A stretch of DNA of 64,000 nucleotides from Rhodocyclaceae bacterium (GCA_020247395.1 JADCJC010000055.1:1-64000), one strand, 5' to 3'; counted from the first letter of the stretch, positions 35,343 through 45,540 are shown. Translations and numbers: made by a program. The notes: generated from the letters alone by a model not told the origin.

Positions 35343-36248
35343 GTGCAGCATTTTCGTTTCCCGTTTCGGGCGATGGCATGTGAAAACACCATCGAACTTT
35401 TCGCCCCCACGTTTGAGTATGCTGAGTCTGTTGCAAATATCGCTATCGACGAGGTGCGGCGCATTGAGCAGAAGTACTCCCGATATCGTGAAGATAGTGT
35501 ACTGACCGGCATTAATCAGGCGAGCCGCCATGCAACTAGCGCTGCGTGGACTGAGATTGATGCTGAAACATCGCAGCTATTGGATTTCGCGGATTCGTGT
35601 TTTCAGCAAAGTAGCGGGTTGTTCGATATTACGACCGGAGTCTTGCGGCGAGTTTGGGATTTCAAATCAGGTCAATTGCCTTCCCAACAGGCCATCGAAG
35701 AGCTGTTGCCGCTGGTGGGTTGGCGGCACGTCAAACGCCGGCTGAACGCCATCCAACTTACCCGTAGCGGGATGGAGATCGATTTTGGCGGGTTCGGCAA
35801 GGAATATGCGGCGGATCGAGCGGCTGCGGTGTTACTGGCAAGTGGGGTCGCGCATGGCTTCGTCGACTTAGGTGGTGACGTTGTGGTAACGGGGCCGCAG
35901 TTCAGTGGTGCGCCATGGACGCTTGGCATCCGCCACCCGAGGCAGCCCGGCACCGTGCTGGCAACGGTGGAGATTGCTAGCGGAGCTGTTGCCACCAGCG
36001 GCGACTATGAGCGTTTTATGGAAATCGACGGTGTGCGCTACTGCCATATCCTCGACCCGCGCAGCGGACAGCCGACGATAGGTTTACAGTCAGTAACCGT
36101 GTTTGCCCCGAGCTGTTTGGTCGCTGGGGCGATTACCACCATTGCCATGCTCAAGGGGAGTCATGGAGGCGGCTGGCTGGCAACTGTGCTCACCGACGGC
36201 TTGCGCGGGCTGGTAGTCGACCAGCTCGGGCGCGTTTGCAGGTATTAG
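35343..36248 (+). CDS. apbE: FAD:protein FMN transferase (ApbE family)
   Basis: A 301-residue ApbE-like flavin transferase. Family segments are MACENTIELFAPT, SRYREDSVLTGINQASR, EIDFGGFGKEYAADRAA, VDLGGDVVVTG and ATSGDYERFMEIDGVRYCHILDPRSGQP, with the Mg-binding and FAD-binding residues in the last two. It attaches FMN through a phosphoester to Ser/Thr of target proteins such as NqrB/NqrC or RnfG, usually in the periplasm. No signal peptide or lipobox is visible after the GTG start, so this copy may act in the cytoplasm. No obvious target protein is encoded nearby. Confidence 0.9.
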   Translation: MQHFRFPFRAMACENTIELFAPTFEYAESVANIAIDEVRRIEQKYSRYREDSVLTGINQASRHATSAAWTEIDAETSQLLDFADSCFQQSSGLFDITTGVLRRVWDFKSGQLPSQQAIEELLPLVGWRHVKRRLNAIQLTRSGMEIDFGGFGKEYAADRAAAVLLASGVAHGFVDLGGDVVVTGPQFSGAPWTLGIRHPRQPGTVLATVEIASGAVATSGDYERFMEIDGVRYCHILDPRSGQPTIGLQSVTVFAPSCLVAGAITTIAMLKGSHGGGWLATVLTDGLRGLVVDQLGRVCRY

Positions 36249-36411
36249 GCCGCCATCTTCTAGAAAGCGGCACTTGTGCCCCCTGTTATAGCGACTCTCG
36301 ACGAGGCTGCGTGATAAACTTTCAGTGCTCTCGCCACCACCCCGTGCAGCTTCCGTCCTCTCTCCGGGGCGAGTACATGCGATTGTTTTGATTATTTTTC
36401 GGGAACCCATC

Positions 36412-37680
36412 ATGCCAGATACCTTTCAGGCCTCACAAACGCTCGCTAATGTCGACCCGGAAATCTTTGCCGTGATTCAGCAGGAGAATCGCCGTCAGGA
36501 AGAACACATTGAGTTGATTGCTTCGGAGAACTACACCAGCCCTGCCGTGATGCAGGCGCAGGGCTCGCAGTTGACCAACAAGTATGCAGAGGGTTACCCA
36601 GGAAAACGCTACTACGGCGGCTGTGAATACGTCGATATCGCAGAGACTCTGGCCATTGAACGCGTGCGTAAGTTGTTTGGTGCCGACGTCCACGGCTACT
36701 CGGCTAACGTGCAAGCCAACTCGGGCTCACAGGCTAACCAAGCGGTCTTTCTCGCCTGTCTAAAACCCGGTGACACCTTCCTCGGCATGAATCTCGCCAT
36801 GGGCGGACATCTCACGCATGGTGCTTCGGTCAATATGAGTGGTAAATGGTTTAACGTCGTCAGTTACGGCCTCGATGCAAACGAAGTGATCGACTACGCA
36901 GAGATGGAGCGTCTTGCACGAGAACACAAGCCGAAATTGATTCTCGCCGGTGCCTCCGCCTATGCGTTGAAGATTGATTTTGCGCGTTTCGCGGCGGTGG
37001 CGAAGGAAATTGGTGCCGTGTTTATGGTCGACATGGCTCACTACGCGGGGCTCATCGCGGCGGGCGTTTACCCTTCGCCGCTGCCGCATGCGGATGTCGT
37101 CACGTCGACGACACACAAAAGCCTCCGCGGGCCGCGCGGCGGCATCATCTTGATGAAACCCGAACTTGAAAAGGCGATCAACTCGGCGATCTTCCCGGGT
37201 TTGCAGGGCGGCCCGTTGATGCACGTGATTGCAGCAAAGGCGGTTGCCTTCAAGGAAGCGCTGGACCCGTCATTCAAGGCCTATCAAACTCAAGTCTTGA
37301 AGAACGCCGACGTGCTGGCAAAAACGCTTATTAAGCGCGGGTTACGCATTGTTTCGGGCCACACGGAATCACACGTCATGTTGGTCGATTTACGCGCCAA
37401 GAACATCACCGGTAAGCAAGCCGAGGCGCTGCTCGGTCAAGCACATATCACGGTAAACAAAAACGCGATCCCGAACGACCCTGAAAAGCCGTTCGTTACG
37501 TCCGGCATTCGTCTGGGTTCGCCAGCGATGACGACACGTGGCTTTAAGGACGCCGAAGCTGAGCTCACGGGCAATCTGATCGCCGATCTGCTCGACAATC
37601 CCCACGACCCGGCCAATATTGCGGTAGTACGCGAACAGGTCGCCGGCCTGACTAAACGTTTCCCGGTTTATGGCCAGTGA
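36412..37680 (+). CDS. glyA: Serine hydroxymethyltransferase
   Basis: A 422-residue PLP enzyme interconverting serine and glycine with tetrahydrofolate. Conserved segments are [29 protein letters not shown], the pyridoxal lysine in [13 protein letters not shown], and [16 protein letters not shown]; length is standard. Start at 36412 ([11 protein letters not shown]) follows GGGAACCC; an upstream in-frame ATG would add 29 residues outside the family. It precedes nrdR by 130 nt, a frequent proteobacterial pairing. Confidence 0.97.
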   Translation: MPDTFQASQTLANVDPEIFAVIQQENRRQEEHIELIASENYTSPAVMQAQGSQLTNKYAEGYPGKRYYGGCEYVDIAETLAIERVRKLFGADVHGYSANVQANSGSQANQAVFLACLKPGDTFLGMNLAMGGHLTHGASVNMSGKWFNVVSYGLDANEVIDYAEMERLAREHKPKLILAGASAYALKIDFARFAAVAKEIGAVFMVDMAHYAGLIAAGVYPSPLPHADVVTSTTHKSLRGPRGGIILMKPELEKAINSAIFPGLQGGPLMHVIAAKAVAFKEALDPSFKAYQTQVLKNADVLAKTLIKRGLRIVSGHTESHVMLVDLRAKNITGKQAEALLGQAHITVNKNAIPNDPEKPFVTSGIRLGSPAMTTRGFKDAEAELTGNLIADLLDNPHDPANIAVVREQVAGLTKRFPVYGQ

Positions 37681-37810
37681 GGAAGTGAGGAGCTGAGAAA
37701 GTGAGCAATGCGCGCCGATCCATCGCTTACACAAAGAGTTGGCTGTCGGCGCGTCGTCAGCTTTGCTGCCCCGTTACTGCCTTGCCTAACTCACTGCCCC
37801 GCCGCAAACG

Positions 37811-38260
37811 ATGAAGTGCCCTTTCTGCGGCGCACAGGAAACACAGGTCATCGATTCGCGGGTGTCCGACGAAGGCGACCAAGTGCGCCGACGCCGACGT
37901 TGTACAGTGTGTCATAAGCGCTTCACCACTTATGAAAACGCAGAGCTGCGTATGCCAACCGTGGTGAAGTCTAACGGCCAACGAGAAGACTACTCACGGG
38001 CGAAGATTGAAATCAGCCTGCATCGTGCGCTGCATAAGCGACCGGTTCCGGAGGAGCAAATCGCCGCCGCAATTGAGCGCATCGAACAGGTGCTGCTAAA
38101 CGAGGCACGCCGAGAATTACCGACGCGTAAGGTGGGTGAAATGGTCATGGCAGAGCTGAAACAACTCGACCAAGTTGGATATGTGCGCTTCGCCTCGGTC
38201 TACCGCAGTTTTTCCGATGTCGAAGAATTTAAACAGGCCATCCGGGAAGTGACGAAGTGA
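37811..38260 (+). CDS. nrdR: Transcriptional repressor NrdR of ribonucleotide reductase genes
   Basis: A 149-residue regulator with an N-terminal zinc ribbon (MKCPFCGAQETQVIDSR ... RRRRCTVCHKRFTTYE; four cysteines) and an ATP-cone domain (PTVVKSNGQREDYSRAKIEISLHRALHKRPVPEEQI). It senses ATP/dATP and represses nrd operons at NrdR boxes. Located between glyA and ribD, the classical proteobacterial context. Confidence 0.97.
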   Translation: MKCPFCGAQETQVIDSRVSDEGDQVRRRRRCTVCHKRFTTYENAELRMPTVVKSNGQREDYSRAKIEISLHRALHKRPVPEEQIAAAIERIEQVLLNEARRELPTRKVGEMVMAELKQLDQVGYVRFASVYRSFSDVEEFKQAIREVTK

Positions 38261-38321
38261 GGCTCCGGCCCGTTTGTGCCGCGCGCGGCTGTCGAAGTGC
38301 ACGAGTGGGCCGGGTCGCCAG

Positions 38322-39428
38322 ATGACGCGTTTTACGGCGCTAGATTACGCCATGATGTCCAGGGCAATTCAGCTGGCCGAGAAGGGGCGGGCGGTGACCA
38401 CGCCCAATCCCTTTGTGGGCTGCGTCATAGTCAAACACGGTCGCATCATCGGTGAAGGCTTTACCCGCGCAGGTGGTCGACCCCACGCCGAAGCTGATGC
38501 ATTGGAAAACTGCCAAGAATCCGCAGAAGGTTCGACCGTCTACTCAACCCTTGAACCATGCGCGCTGCACGCCAATTCGCGGGGGCCGGCGTGTTCTGAT
38601 CTTCTCATCGCCGCTAGGGTCGCGCGGGTGGTTTCTGCACTGCACGATCCGTTTGACGGTGTGGATGGAAAGGGGCATGATAATTTGGTCAGGGCAGGAA
38701 TCACACTCGACACGGGCCTGATGAGTGCCGAGGTTGAGCGCCAGCTAAAGGCGTTTTTACAGCGCGTACGTAGCGGGCGGCCCTATTTGACGATGAAGGT
38801 AGCCGCCAGTCTTGACGGTAAAACCGCGCTGGCCAATGGTTTATCGAAGTGGATTACGTCAGCCGAAGCTCGGCGTGATGTACACGCGATGCGACGCGAT
38901 AGCTGCGCGGTTATGACGGGCATTGGCACCGTGTTGGTCGATGATCCGGCGCTGACGGTAAGAGAGATTCCTTGTGAGCGCCAACCACTGCGGATACTGC
39001 TGGACAGCCGTCTGGACGTCGCCGACGGCGCAAAGATATTACTTGGCGGCAATACCATGGTGGTAACCGCGACAGGGACGGAGGCGCGTGCTAACACGCT
39101 CCGCGCGGCGGGGATTGACGTCTGCCGCGTCCCGACCGAGGCAGTCAAGGGGAAGGTAGACCTCACCGCCATGATGCAGATGCTTGGCGGGAGAAAGTTA
39201 AACGCAATCATGGTTGAAACCGGCGCGAAATTGAACGGCTCGTTGCTCGCCGCCGGCGTGGTGGACGAAATCGTTGCCTATGTCGCACCGTCGATTCTAG
39301 GGGATGACGCAAAGGGTTTGTTTGCACTTGAGCCGCTCGCCTCACTGGGGGATAAAATCATGCTTTCTTTCAGCGATGTGTGCCAGATTGGGCCGGATCT
39401 AAGGATCACCGCAAGGATTGCAAAGTAA
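38322..39428 (+). CDS. ribD: Bifunctional riboflavin deaminase/reductase RibD
   Basis: A 368-residue enzyme performing the second and third steps of riboflavin synthesis. The N-terminal deaminase domain has the zinc motif HAEADAL with PCALHANSRGPAC; the C-terminal reductase domain begins RPYLTMKVAASLDGKTALANGLSKWITSAEAR. Start at 38322 (MTRFTALDYAMMSRAIQLAEKG). It opens the ribD-ribE-ribBA-ribH-nusB operon; no FMN riboswitch is visible in the 61 nt upstream. Confidence 0.95.
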   Translation: MTRFTALDYAMMSRAIQLAEKGRAVTTPNPFVGCVIVKHGRIIGEGFTRAGGRPHAEADALENCQESAEGSTVYSTLEPCALHANSRGPACSDLLIAARVARVVSALHDPFDGVDGKGHDNLVRAGITLDTGLMSAEVERQLKAFLQRVRSGRPYLTMKVAASLDGKTALANGLSKWITSAEARRDVHAMRRDSCAVMTGIGTVLVDDPALTVREIPCERQPLRILLDSRLDVADGAKILLGGNTMVVTATGTEARANTLRAAGIDVCRVPTEAVKGKVDLTAMMQMLGGRKLNAIMVETGAKLNGSLLAAGVVDEIVAYVAPSILGDDAKGLFALEPLASLGDKIMLSFSDVCQIGPDLRITARIAK

Positions 39429-39430
39429 TC

Positions 39431-40042
39431 ATGTTCACGGGCATCATTGAAACAACGGGGGTCATTGAAATAGCGGACCCATCTCCGACAAACCTGCGGC
39501 TGACAATTAACGCGCCCAAGTTGGGGCTACACCAGGTCGGCCTGGGCGACTCAATTGCAGTCAACGGCTGCTGCCTGACCGTGGTCGCCAAGACGGCAGA
39601 TACGTTTTCTGTCGATGTCTCCAATGCATCTCTTGCGCTGACTTCCGGCTTTCCGCAGGGCGCGGTCGTCAATCTAGAGAAGTCGCTACGTTTTGGCGAC
39701 CGTCTTGGGGGGCATCTGGTCAGCGGTCACGTTGATGGCGTCGGCACCGTTAGCCAGATGGAAGACCTCGGCGCGTCGTGGCGATTAGTCATTGAGGCCC
39801 CACATGACTTGGCAAAGTTTGTTGCGCGCAAAGGCTCTATTACGGTCAACGGAGTTTCGCTCACGGTAAACCAGATTTGTGATAACCCAAGCGGTAGCTG
39901 CTGCTTTGAGATAAACATCATTCCGCATACCTATCAAGTCACCAGCATTCGCGGCTTACGCAGCGGCAGCAAAGTCAATCTTGAAGTTGACTTGCTGGCG
40001 CGGTATGTTGAACGACTGATGCAGCACAGCGTGAAATCGTAA
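39431..40042 (+). CDS. ribE: Riboflavin synthase, alpha subunit
   Basis: A 203-residue enzyme with two lumazine-binding repeats: [14 protein letters not shown] opens the first, with [24 protein letters not shown]; the second has [12 protein letters not shown] and [15 protein letters not shown]. It dismutates two lumazine molecules to riboflavin. Start 2 nt after ribD. In E. coli nomenclature this is ribC. Confidence 0.96.
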   Translation: MFTGIIETTGVIEIADPSPTNLRLTINAPKLGLHQVGLGDSIAVNGCCLTVVAKTADTFSVDVSNASLALTSGFPQGAVVNLEKSLRFGDRLGGHLVSGHVDGVGTVSQMEDLGASWRLVIEAPHDLAKFVARKGSITVNGVSLTVNQICDNPSGSCCFEINIIPHTYQVTSIRGLRSGSKVNLEVDLLARYVERLMQHSVKS

Positions 40043-40089
40043 ACCCGCTGGTTGCCGCCGCGAGTAATAAAGACACAATGGAGCACAAC

Positions 40090-41214
40090 ATGTCGATCTC
40101 CTCGACAAAGGAACTAATCGAAGACATTCGCCAAGGCAAGATGGTGGTATTGGTTGACGCTGAAGACCGTGAAAACGAGGGTGATCTGGTAATGGCGGCT
40201 GACTTTGTCACGCCTGAGGCGATTAACTTCATGGCTAAACATGCGCGTGGCCTGATTTGTATGCCGATCACCGAAGAGCATGCCACACGCCTGAATCTTC
40301 CGCCGATGGTAGCCGATAACCGGACGTCACACGGTACCGCGTTTACCGTCTCAATTGAGGCGGCGACTGGCGTCACCACCGGTATCTCCGCCGCAGATCG
40401 CGCACGTACCGTGCAGGTTGCTGCGGCACGTCACGCCAGGGCGGAAGACATTGTGCAGCCGGGGCATATCTTTCCCTTGACGGCGCAAAACGGTGGTGTG
40501 TTGATGCGCGCCGGGCACACAGAAGCCGCTTGTGATCTCGCCAGCCTAGCGGGCTTATCGCCAGCGGGTGTAATTTGTGAAATCCTCAATGAAGACGGCA
40601 GCATGGCGCGTCTCCCGGATCTTCTCCCTTTTGCCAAAGCGCATGGGCTCAAGATTGGCACCATTGCGGATTTGATTCGCCACAGATCGGTCACCGAAAA
40701 GTTAGTGGAACGTGTCGCGGTCCGCGAGGTGTCCACACCATATGGGTCGTTCCGGCTACATTTGTTCCTAGACAAAACGGCAAACGAAGTGCATCTGGCT
40801 CTTACCCGTGGGGATATCCGGCCAGACGTGCCGGTTCTCACAAGGGTTCACGAACCATTCATTGGCGCAGATATCTTTGAGTTTGATAGCGGGCGTCACG
40901 CTTATTCCGTCGGCGAGGTAATGCGCATTGTTGCCACCGAAGGCACCGGTGTTATCGTGCTGTTGCGTCGCGAAGAGCGCGCTCAGGAAATTCTCGACCG
41001 GTTTACCTTGTCGGCTGCCGACGCCAAGGCAAAACGATCCCAAAAGTGGGATCCACGGATGCACGGCATCGGCGCACAGATTCTCCGCGAGTTAAATGTG
41101 CGCAAGATGAGAGTTTTATCGTGGCCGAAAAATATTCCGAGCATGTCGGGCTTTGATCTTGAAGTGGTGGAGTATCTGCCACCGAATCAAGATCGCAAAT
41201 TGAAAATTGTATGA
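40090..41214 (+). CDS. ribBA: 3,4-dihydroxy-2-butanone-4-phosphate synthase with degenerate GTP cyclohydrolase II domain
   Basis: A 374-residue two-domain protein. The N-terminal RibB domain is intact ([54 protein letters not shown]). The C-terminal RibA-like part keeps the overall fold ([65 protein letters not shown]) but lacks the three zinc-binding cysteines of GTP cyclohydrolase II and its conserved nucleotide loop. It therefore should supply only the butanone phosphate; true GTP cyclohydrolase II must be elsewhere. Such RibB-RibA-like fusions are known in Proteobacteria. ATG at 40090 is preferred over 40078. The stop overlaps ribH (ATGA). Confidence 0.92.
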   Translation: MSISSTKELIEDIRQGKMVVLVDAEDRENEGDLVMAADFVTPEAINFMAKHARGLICMPITEEHATRLNLPPMVADNRTSHGTAFTVSIEAATGVTTGISAADRARTVQVAAARHARAEDIVQPGHIFPLTAQNGGVLMRAGHTEAACDLASLAGLSPAGVICEILNEDGSMARLPDLLPFAKAHGLKIGTIADLIRHRSVTEKLVERVAVREVSTPYGSFRLHLFLDKTANEVHLALTRGDIRPDVPVLTRVHEPFIGADIFEFDSGRHAYSVGEVMRIVATEGTGVIVLLRREERAQEILDRFTLSAADAKAKRSQKWDPRMHGIGAQILRELNVRKMRVLSWPKNIPSMSGFDLEVVEYLPPNQDRKLKIV

Positions 41215-41708
41215 ACACCATCGAATCAAGAAAAACGCTGAATGGTCGTGATCTTTGCATCGGCCTAGTGCAAAGCCGATTTAACGAGCCTATCGTCAAT
41301 CAAATGGTCATGGCTTGTCTCAAGGAGCTTGCCAACCTCGGCGTCACACCTGACAAAGTGGATACTGTGAGCGTGCCCGGCGCGCTGGAGATTCCGCTAA
41401 TGCTACAAAGTATGGCGCTGACGGGCCGGTACGATGCACTCATCGCCATCGGTGCTGTGATTCGCGGTGAGACTTATCACTTTGAGGTGGTATCAAACGA
41501 GTCATGCCGCGGCGTTTCCGAAGTGGCGCTGCATACGGGCGTCCCGGTTGCCAATGGCATCCTGACTACGAACAGCGATGAACAAGCGTTGGCGCGTGTA
41601 GAAGAGAAGGGTGCGGATTGTGCGCGAGTCGCAGTCGAGATGGCGCTTCTGATTGCTTCAGTCACCAAGCGTACCGGTCGAGCGAGTCGCGCCAAGGAAT
41701 CGACATGA
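41211..41708 (+). CDS. ribH: 6,7-dimethyl-8-ribityllumazine synthase
   Basis: A 165-residue enzyme condensing the RibB and RibD products. Recognisable segments are [55 protein letters not shown] and [22 protein letters not shown] overlaps join it to ribBA upstream and nusB downstream. Confidence 0.96.
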   Translation: MNTIESRKTLNGRDLCIGLVQSRFNEPIVNQMVMACLKELANLGVTPDKVDTVSVPGALEIPLMLQSMALTGRYDALIAIGAVIRGETYHFEVVSNESCRGVSEVALHTGVPVANGILTTNSDEQALARVEEKGADCARVAVEMALLIASVTKRTGRASRAKEST

Positions 41709-42178
41709 AATCTCCAAGACGTCGTTCGCGTGAATTCGGGCTGCAAGCCATATACCAGTGGCAGCTGGCGCAGCAGTCGACACACGAACTCGAACAGCAA
41801 TACAGATTGGCTGAAGGGTTTGATAAAGCAGACGCTGAATTGTTCAAGATACTGATTGCTGGTGTTGTGCAAAATGCCGACACGCTGTCGGTGGCAATGT
41901 CGCCGTATCTTGACCGCGCTTGGGCGGAAGTCAGCCCCGTTGAGAGGGCGGTACTGCTGATTGCTGGATATGAACTCAGCCGCATGCCGGAAACACCTTA
42001 CCGGGTGATTATCAACGAGGCTATCGAGCTTGCGAAATCCTTCGGTGGTACCGATGGGCACAAGTACGTTAATGGCGTGCTAGACAAATTCGCCGCAATC
42101 ACGCGGGCTGACGAAATCGCCGCTCCGCCGCTGGCTAAACGGCCGACGGCAAAGCGGCCAACGGCAAAGCGGCGGTAG
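41705..42178 (+). CDS. nusB: Transcription antitermination factor NusB
   Basis: A 157-residue RNA-binding protein ([79 protein letters not shown]) needed for rRNA antitermination with NusE. The C-terminus ends in a basic repeat ([15 protein letters not shown]) encoded by a short tandem DNA repeat, absent from typical NusB. It starts inside the end of ribH, the usual arrangement. Confidence 0.96.
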   Translation: MKSPRRRSREFGLQAIYQWQLAQQSTHELEQQYRLAEGFDKADAELFKILIAGVVQNADTLSVAMSPYLDRAWAEVSPVERAVLLIAGYELSRMPETPYRVIINEAIELAKSFGGTDGHKYVNGVLDKFAAITRADEIAAPPLAKRPTAKRPTAKRR

Positions 42179-42195
42179 CCTCTTAGAAGCGCAGT

Positions 42196-43155
42196 GTGAC
42201 AACAGAATTCGGGCTGATTGCCAGATATTTTTCGCGGCCGTCAATACGTGCCGTGCTCGGTGTCGGCGACGATTGTGCGCTGTTACCAGCCTCAACCAAC
42301 TGCACCGCAGTTTCAACTGATACCTTGGTCGAGGGTATCCACTTTTTTGCGGATGTCGATCCTACGACGCTTGGACAGAAAGCGCTGGCGGTGAGTCTCT
42401 CCGACCTTGCCGCAATGGGGGCGACCCCGCGTTTTTTCACCCTCGCGCTGACTCTCCCGCAAGCCAACGATGATTGGCTTGCGAAATTTTCGAGCGGACT
42501 TTTTCTTCTGGCCGACCAGTTTCAAATTGAGCTGGTCGGGGGTGACACTACACGCGGACCGCTCTCCATCACCATCACCGTGTTGGGTGAGGTGAATGGT
42601 GCCGAAGCACTCCGCCGCGATGGCGCAAAGATTGGCGACGATATCTGGGTATCAGGGCAGCTCGGCGGTGCGGCACTAGCGCTCCGGCAGCTGCTAGCGC
42701 CGGAAACCCGCGCTGTGATTGATGCGGACTTGCGCGCGCGACTGGAAGCGCCGCAGCCACGTATTGCGTTGGGCGAGCGACTCACGGCCATAGCACATGC
42801 CGCGATCGATATCTCCGACGGACTGTTGGCGGATCTCACCCACATCGCGACAAAATCGGCGCTCGGGGCAACCATCGCATGGTCCAAGCTACCCGTGCAT
42901 CCGGCGTTACAGCGGGAGGACTTGGTGGTCCAGCGGGCGTGTGCATTGACTGGGGGTGATGACTACGAGCTTTGCTTCACGGCTTCCATGCTGCATCGCG
43001 ACAACATTGAGCAACTGGAAGACGAGCTTGGTTTGGCTCTGACCCGGATCGGCACGATGATGGCTGGACCGCCGCGGGTCCGCGTGTTCAGTCACGACGG
43101 TAACGAGCTCAAGTTCTCTGCGACCGGATTCGACCACTTTTCCCGTCAACTCTAG
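42196..43155 (+). CDS. thiL: Thiamine-monophosphate kinase
   Basis: A 319-residue ATP-dependent kinase making thiamine diphosphate. Features are the N-terminal FGLIARYF, GVGDDCALL, STDTLVEGIHFF, ALAVSLSDLAAMGATPRFFTLAL, LVGGDTTRGPLSIT and ISDGLLADLTHIA. Start is GTG, 17 nt after nusB. It is followed by pgpA, a very common order. Confidence 0.96.
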   Translation: MTTEFGLIARYFSRPSIRAVLGVGDDCALLPASTNCTAVSTDTLVEGIHFFADVDPTTLGQKALAVSLSDLAAMGATPRFFTLALTLPQANDDWLAKFSSGLFLLADQFQIELVGGDTTRGPLSITITVLGEVNGAEALRRDGAKIGDDIWVSGQLGGAALALRQLLAPETRAVIDADLRARLEAPQPRIALGERLTAIAHAAIDISDGLLADLTHIATKSALGATIAWSKLPVHPALQREDLVVQRACALTGGDDYELCFTASMLHRDNIEQLEDELGLALTRIGTMMAGPPRVRVFSHDGNELKFSATGFDHFSRQL

Positions 43156-43173
43156 ATTCTGTCGCCACTAATC

Positions 43174-43674
43174 ATGAAACCCGATTTCAAATTTCTCATC
43201 GCCCACCCTGCACACTTCATTGCGCTAGGTTTTGGTACTGGGCTTGTCCCCAAAGCGCCCGGCACGTTTGGCACCATGCTGGCCATCCCGATTTACTTTG
43301 CTTGTGCCGCGGTTGGAGGTAATTACCTAGTGGCGGCTATGGTGACGCTGTTGTTTATATTGGGCGTTTGGGCCAGCGCAAAAACCAGCAAGGCGCTTGG
43401 TATAGCGGATCATGGCAGTATTGTGATTGATGAAATCGTCGCGTTCTTGTTGGTGATGGCGTTTGTGCCAAGCGGCCCATCAACACATCTTTGGATGGTG
43501 ACAGCCTTTGTCGCGTTTCGTGTGTTTGATATCACCAAGCCATGGCCGATCGGGGTGGCGGATCGCAGTATCAAAGGTGGCTTCGGTGTCATGTTTGACG
43601 ACTTGCTCGCAGCATTGCTCAGTATCGTGTTCCTGCTGACCATTCGCGCCATTAGCATGGGATCGCCCGCATGA
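43174..43674 (+). CDS. pgpA: Phosphatidylglycerophosphatase A
   Basis: A 166-residue inner-membrane phosphatase of phosphatidylglycerol synthesis. Diagnostic segments are GTGLVPKAPGTFGTM, DHGSIVIDEIVAF, FRVFDITKPWPIGVADRSIKGGFGVMFDDLLA, which hold the acidic metal ligands. Its stop overlaps the next start (ATGA). Confidence 0.95.
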   Translation: MKPDFKFLIAHPAHFIALGFGTGLVPKAPGTFGTMLAIPIYFACAAVGGNYLVAAMVTLLFILGVWASAKTSKALGIADHGSIVIDEIVAFLLVMAFVPSGPSTHLWMVTAFVAFRVFDITKPWPIGVADRSIKGGFGVMFDDLLAALLSIVFLLTIRAISMGSPA

Positions 43675-44423
43675 TGCGTTGGCCTTACCCGAAGCTGTTT
43701 GCCCATCGTGGCGGGGGTAGGCTTGCACCGGAGAACACTCTTGCGGGTATGCGGCAGGCCCAAGCCCTAGGTTTCGGGGCGGTCGAGTTCGACGCAAAAC
43801 TGTCTGCCGACGGTGTGCCGATGTTAATGCATGACGACAACCTCGAGCGCACCACCAATGGCTCTGGCGCGTTCGGCGACAAGTCGGCTGAAGAACTTGC
43901 GAGACTGGATGCCGGGGCCTGGAAAAATGCCGCGTTTGCTGGCGAGCCAATTCCCCGCTTCGACGAGGTTATGTTGTATTTGAATGCGCAGCGCATGCTC
44001 GCCAATATCGAGCTCAAGCCCTGTCCTGGGCGCGAGATAGAAACCGGGCGCGTTGTTGCCAAGCTTGCCGACGAGCTCGCCATCGCCGGGTATCCGCCGC
44101 TGATTTCGTCGTTTAGTGTGATTGCGCTTCAGGCGGCCGCTGAGGCCGCTCCAAACATGCCGCGCGCGTTGCTGTTAGAGCAATACGATCACGATGCGTT
44201 GAGTGTGGCACGCCAGTTGAACTGCGTCAGTGTGAATTGCCCATGGAACGACATCAATGCGTCGATGCTGAGCCATCTTCACGCTGAAGGATTGCGGGTC
44301 ATGGCGTTTACCATTAACGATACCGCGGTGGCGCAAGCGCTTCTCGACTTGAGTCTGGATGGCCTCTTCACCGATGCGCTAGACGACATGGCCAGCGCGT
44401 TCCCGGCGCTGCGGGCAAGGTAG
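43671..44423 (+). CDS. ugpQ: Glycerophosphodiester phosphodiesterase
   Basis: A 250-residue cytosolic GDPD. The catalytic segments are FAHRGGGRLAPENT (with His-Arg), VEFDAKLSADGVPMLMHDDNLERTTNG and ANIELKPCPG. It hydrolyses deacylated phospholipids to glycerol-3-phosphate and alcohols. Without a signal peptide it resembles UgpQ more than GlpQ. Coupled to pgpA. Confidence 0.93.
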   Translation: MMRWPYPKLFAHRGGGRLAPENTLAGMRQAQALGFGAVEFDAKLSADGVPMLMHDDNLERTTNGSGAFGDKSAEELARLDAGAWKNAAFAGEPIPRFDEVMLYLNAQRMLANIELKPCPGREIETGRVVAKLADELAIAGYPPLISSFSVIALQAAAEAAPNMPRALLLEQYDHDALSVARQLNCVSVNCPWNDINASMLSHLHAEGLRVMAFTINDTAVAQALLDLSLDGLFTDALDDMASAFPALRAR

Positions 44424-44526
44424 CTGTCACACCGCAGTCATCGAAGCCGGATAGAGTCGCGGATCTTGGGTTACCGGGTGTTGCCCAAAGTTATCGACGA
44501 TAGTTTGACTGGATTCTTAAAAAAGA

Positions 44527-44553
44527 TTGGCAACTATTTGAATTTGTGATAAT
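44527..44553 (+). promoter_or_regulatory. Candidate promoter of the parA gene
   Basis: In the 211-nt AT-rich gap 44424-44634 there is TTGGCA, then 15 nt, then GATAAT preceded by TGT (an extended -10 element). Distance to the parA ATG is about 80 nt. The short spacer makes the -35 assignment weak; the extended -10 carries most of the support. Confidence 0.35.
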
Positions 44554-44634
44554 AATTAGTTACACGCACCTGTTGGTGCTGCATTTTGCACAAACGGCGT
44601 AGGTTGTCCGGTTGTCTTTTTGAAAGTCTGCAAC

Positions 44635-45489
44635 ATGGCTCGCATTACAGTGTTCAATCAAAAGGGTGGAGTGGGCAAAACCACCACAGCACTGAACCTT
44701 GCAGCGGCGCTTGCGAGGGCCGGAGAGCATCCACTGGCAATTGATCTCGACCCACAGGCCCATTTGACGGCCCTGTCCGGAGTCACGATCAACGGTGCCG
44801 AAGAAAGCTTGTACGCGCACTATCGAGACAATAAACCACTCGCCAGTCTCGTTAAAGATACCGGCCGTGGCTGGCAACTGGTGCCAGCACATTTAGAGCT
44901 GAGCAAGATTGATACGCAATTTGGTAAAGGCCCTAACGCGCTAAATCGTCTCAAGACTGCCCTCATACGCGAGCAGCTAAATGGTGCGCGCCCCGTGATC
45001 ATCGACTGCTGTCCGCTGCTTGGGGTAATGTCGTTATCCGCGATTTTTGCCGCAGACAAAGTGTTGGTTCCGGTCTCTGCGGACTATCTCGCAGTGAAGG
45101 GTGCTCTGCAGGTGGAGAAAACGCTCAATGCGTTAGGTCCAGTACTGAAGAAACGTATTCAGCGCCGGTATGTCATCACGCGTTTTGATGCTCGTCGCAA
45201 GATGTCGTGGGAAATCTACAACAGCTTCCGCAGCAAATTTGGCGCTGATGTCTGTGAAACCAAAATTTCTGAGAGCGTGTCTCTGGCGGAGAGCCCATTT
45301 GCGGAAAAGGATGTCTTCGACCACGCTCCAAGTAGCCGCGGGGCACGGGATTATCAAGCCCTCTACGATGAGCTTAAGTCAAACAATTTTCTACAGCCGG
45401 ACATCGAAGAAATGCCAAGGCCTGCTCTGGTTGGGCATGCTGGGCCATTTTTGGCTGGAACGCCCCACCAATTGGCGACTCTTCGCTAA
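44635..45489 (+). CDS. ParA/Soj-family ATPase, orphan
   Basis: A 284-residue deviant-Walker ATPase: KGGVGKTT at residues 10-17, LAIDLDPQAHLT and PVIIDCCPLLGVMSLSAIFAADKVLVPVSADYLAVKGALQVEKTL. The C-terminal 35 residues (QPDIEEMPRPALVGHAGPFLAGTPHQLATLR) are an unusual tail. No parB or centromere repeats are nearby, so it is unlikely to be the chromosome-partition pair; orphan ParA proteins position cytoplasmic cargo such as chemoreceptor clusters, carboxysomes or storage granules. Cargo is unknown here. ATG at 44635 preferred over a TTG 15 nt upstream. Confidence 0.88.
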   Translation: MARITVFNQKGGVGKTTTALNLAAALARAGEHPLAIDLDPQAHLTALSGVTINGAEESLYAHYRDNKPLASLVKDTGRGWQLVPAHLELSKIDTQFGKGPNALNRLKTALIREQLNGARPVIIDCCPLLGVMSLSAIFAADKVLVPVSADYLAVKGALQVEKTLNALGPVLKKRIQRRYVITRFDARRKMSWEIYNSFRSKFGADVCETKISESVSLAESPFAEKDVFDHAPSSRGARDYQALYDELKSNNFLQPDIEEMPRPALVGHAGPFLAGTPHQLATLR

Positions 45490-45540
45490 CGTAACCAAGT
45501 TTCTTGCGCCGACAAAGTTATGCGGCGACCGGTACGTGCG

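Noticed and set aside
38261-38321. FMN riboswitch before the riboflavin genes
   Set aside because: The gap is too short and lacks the conserved RFN sequence blocks; none is seen before ribBA either.
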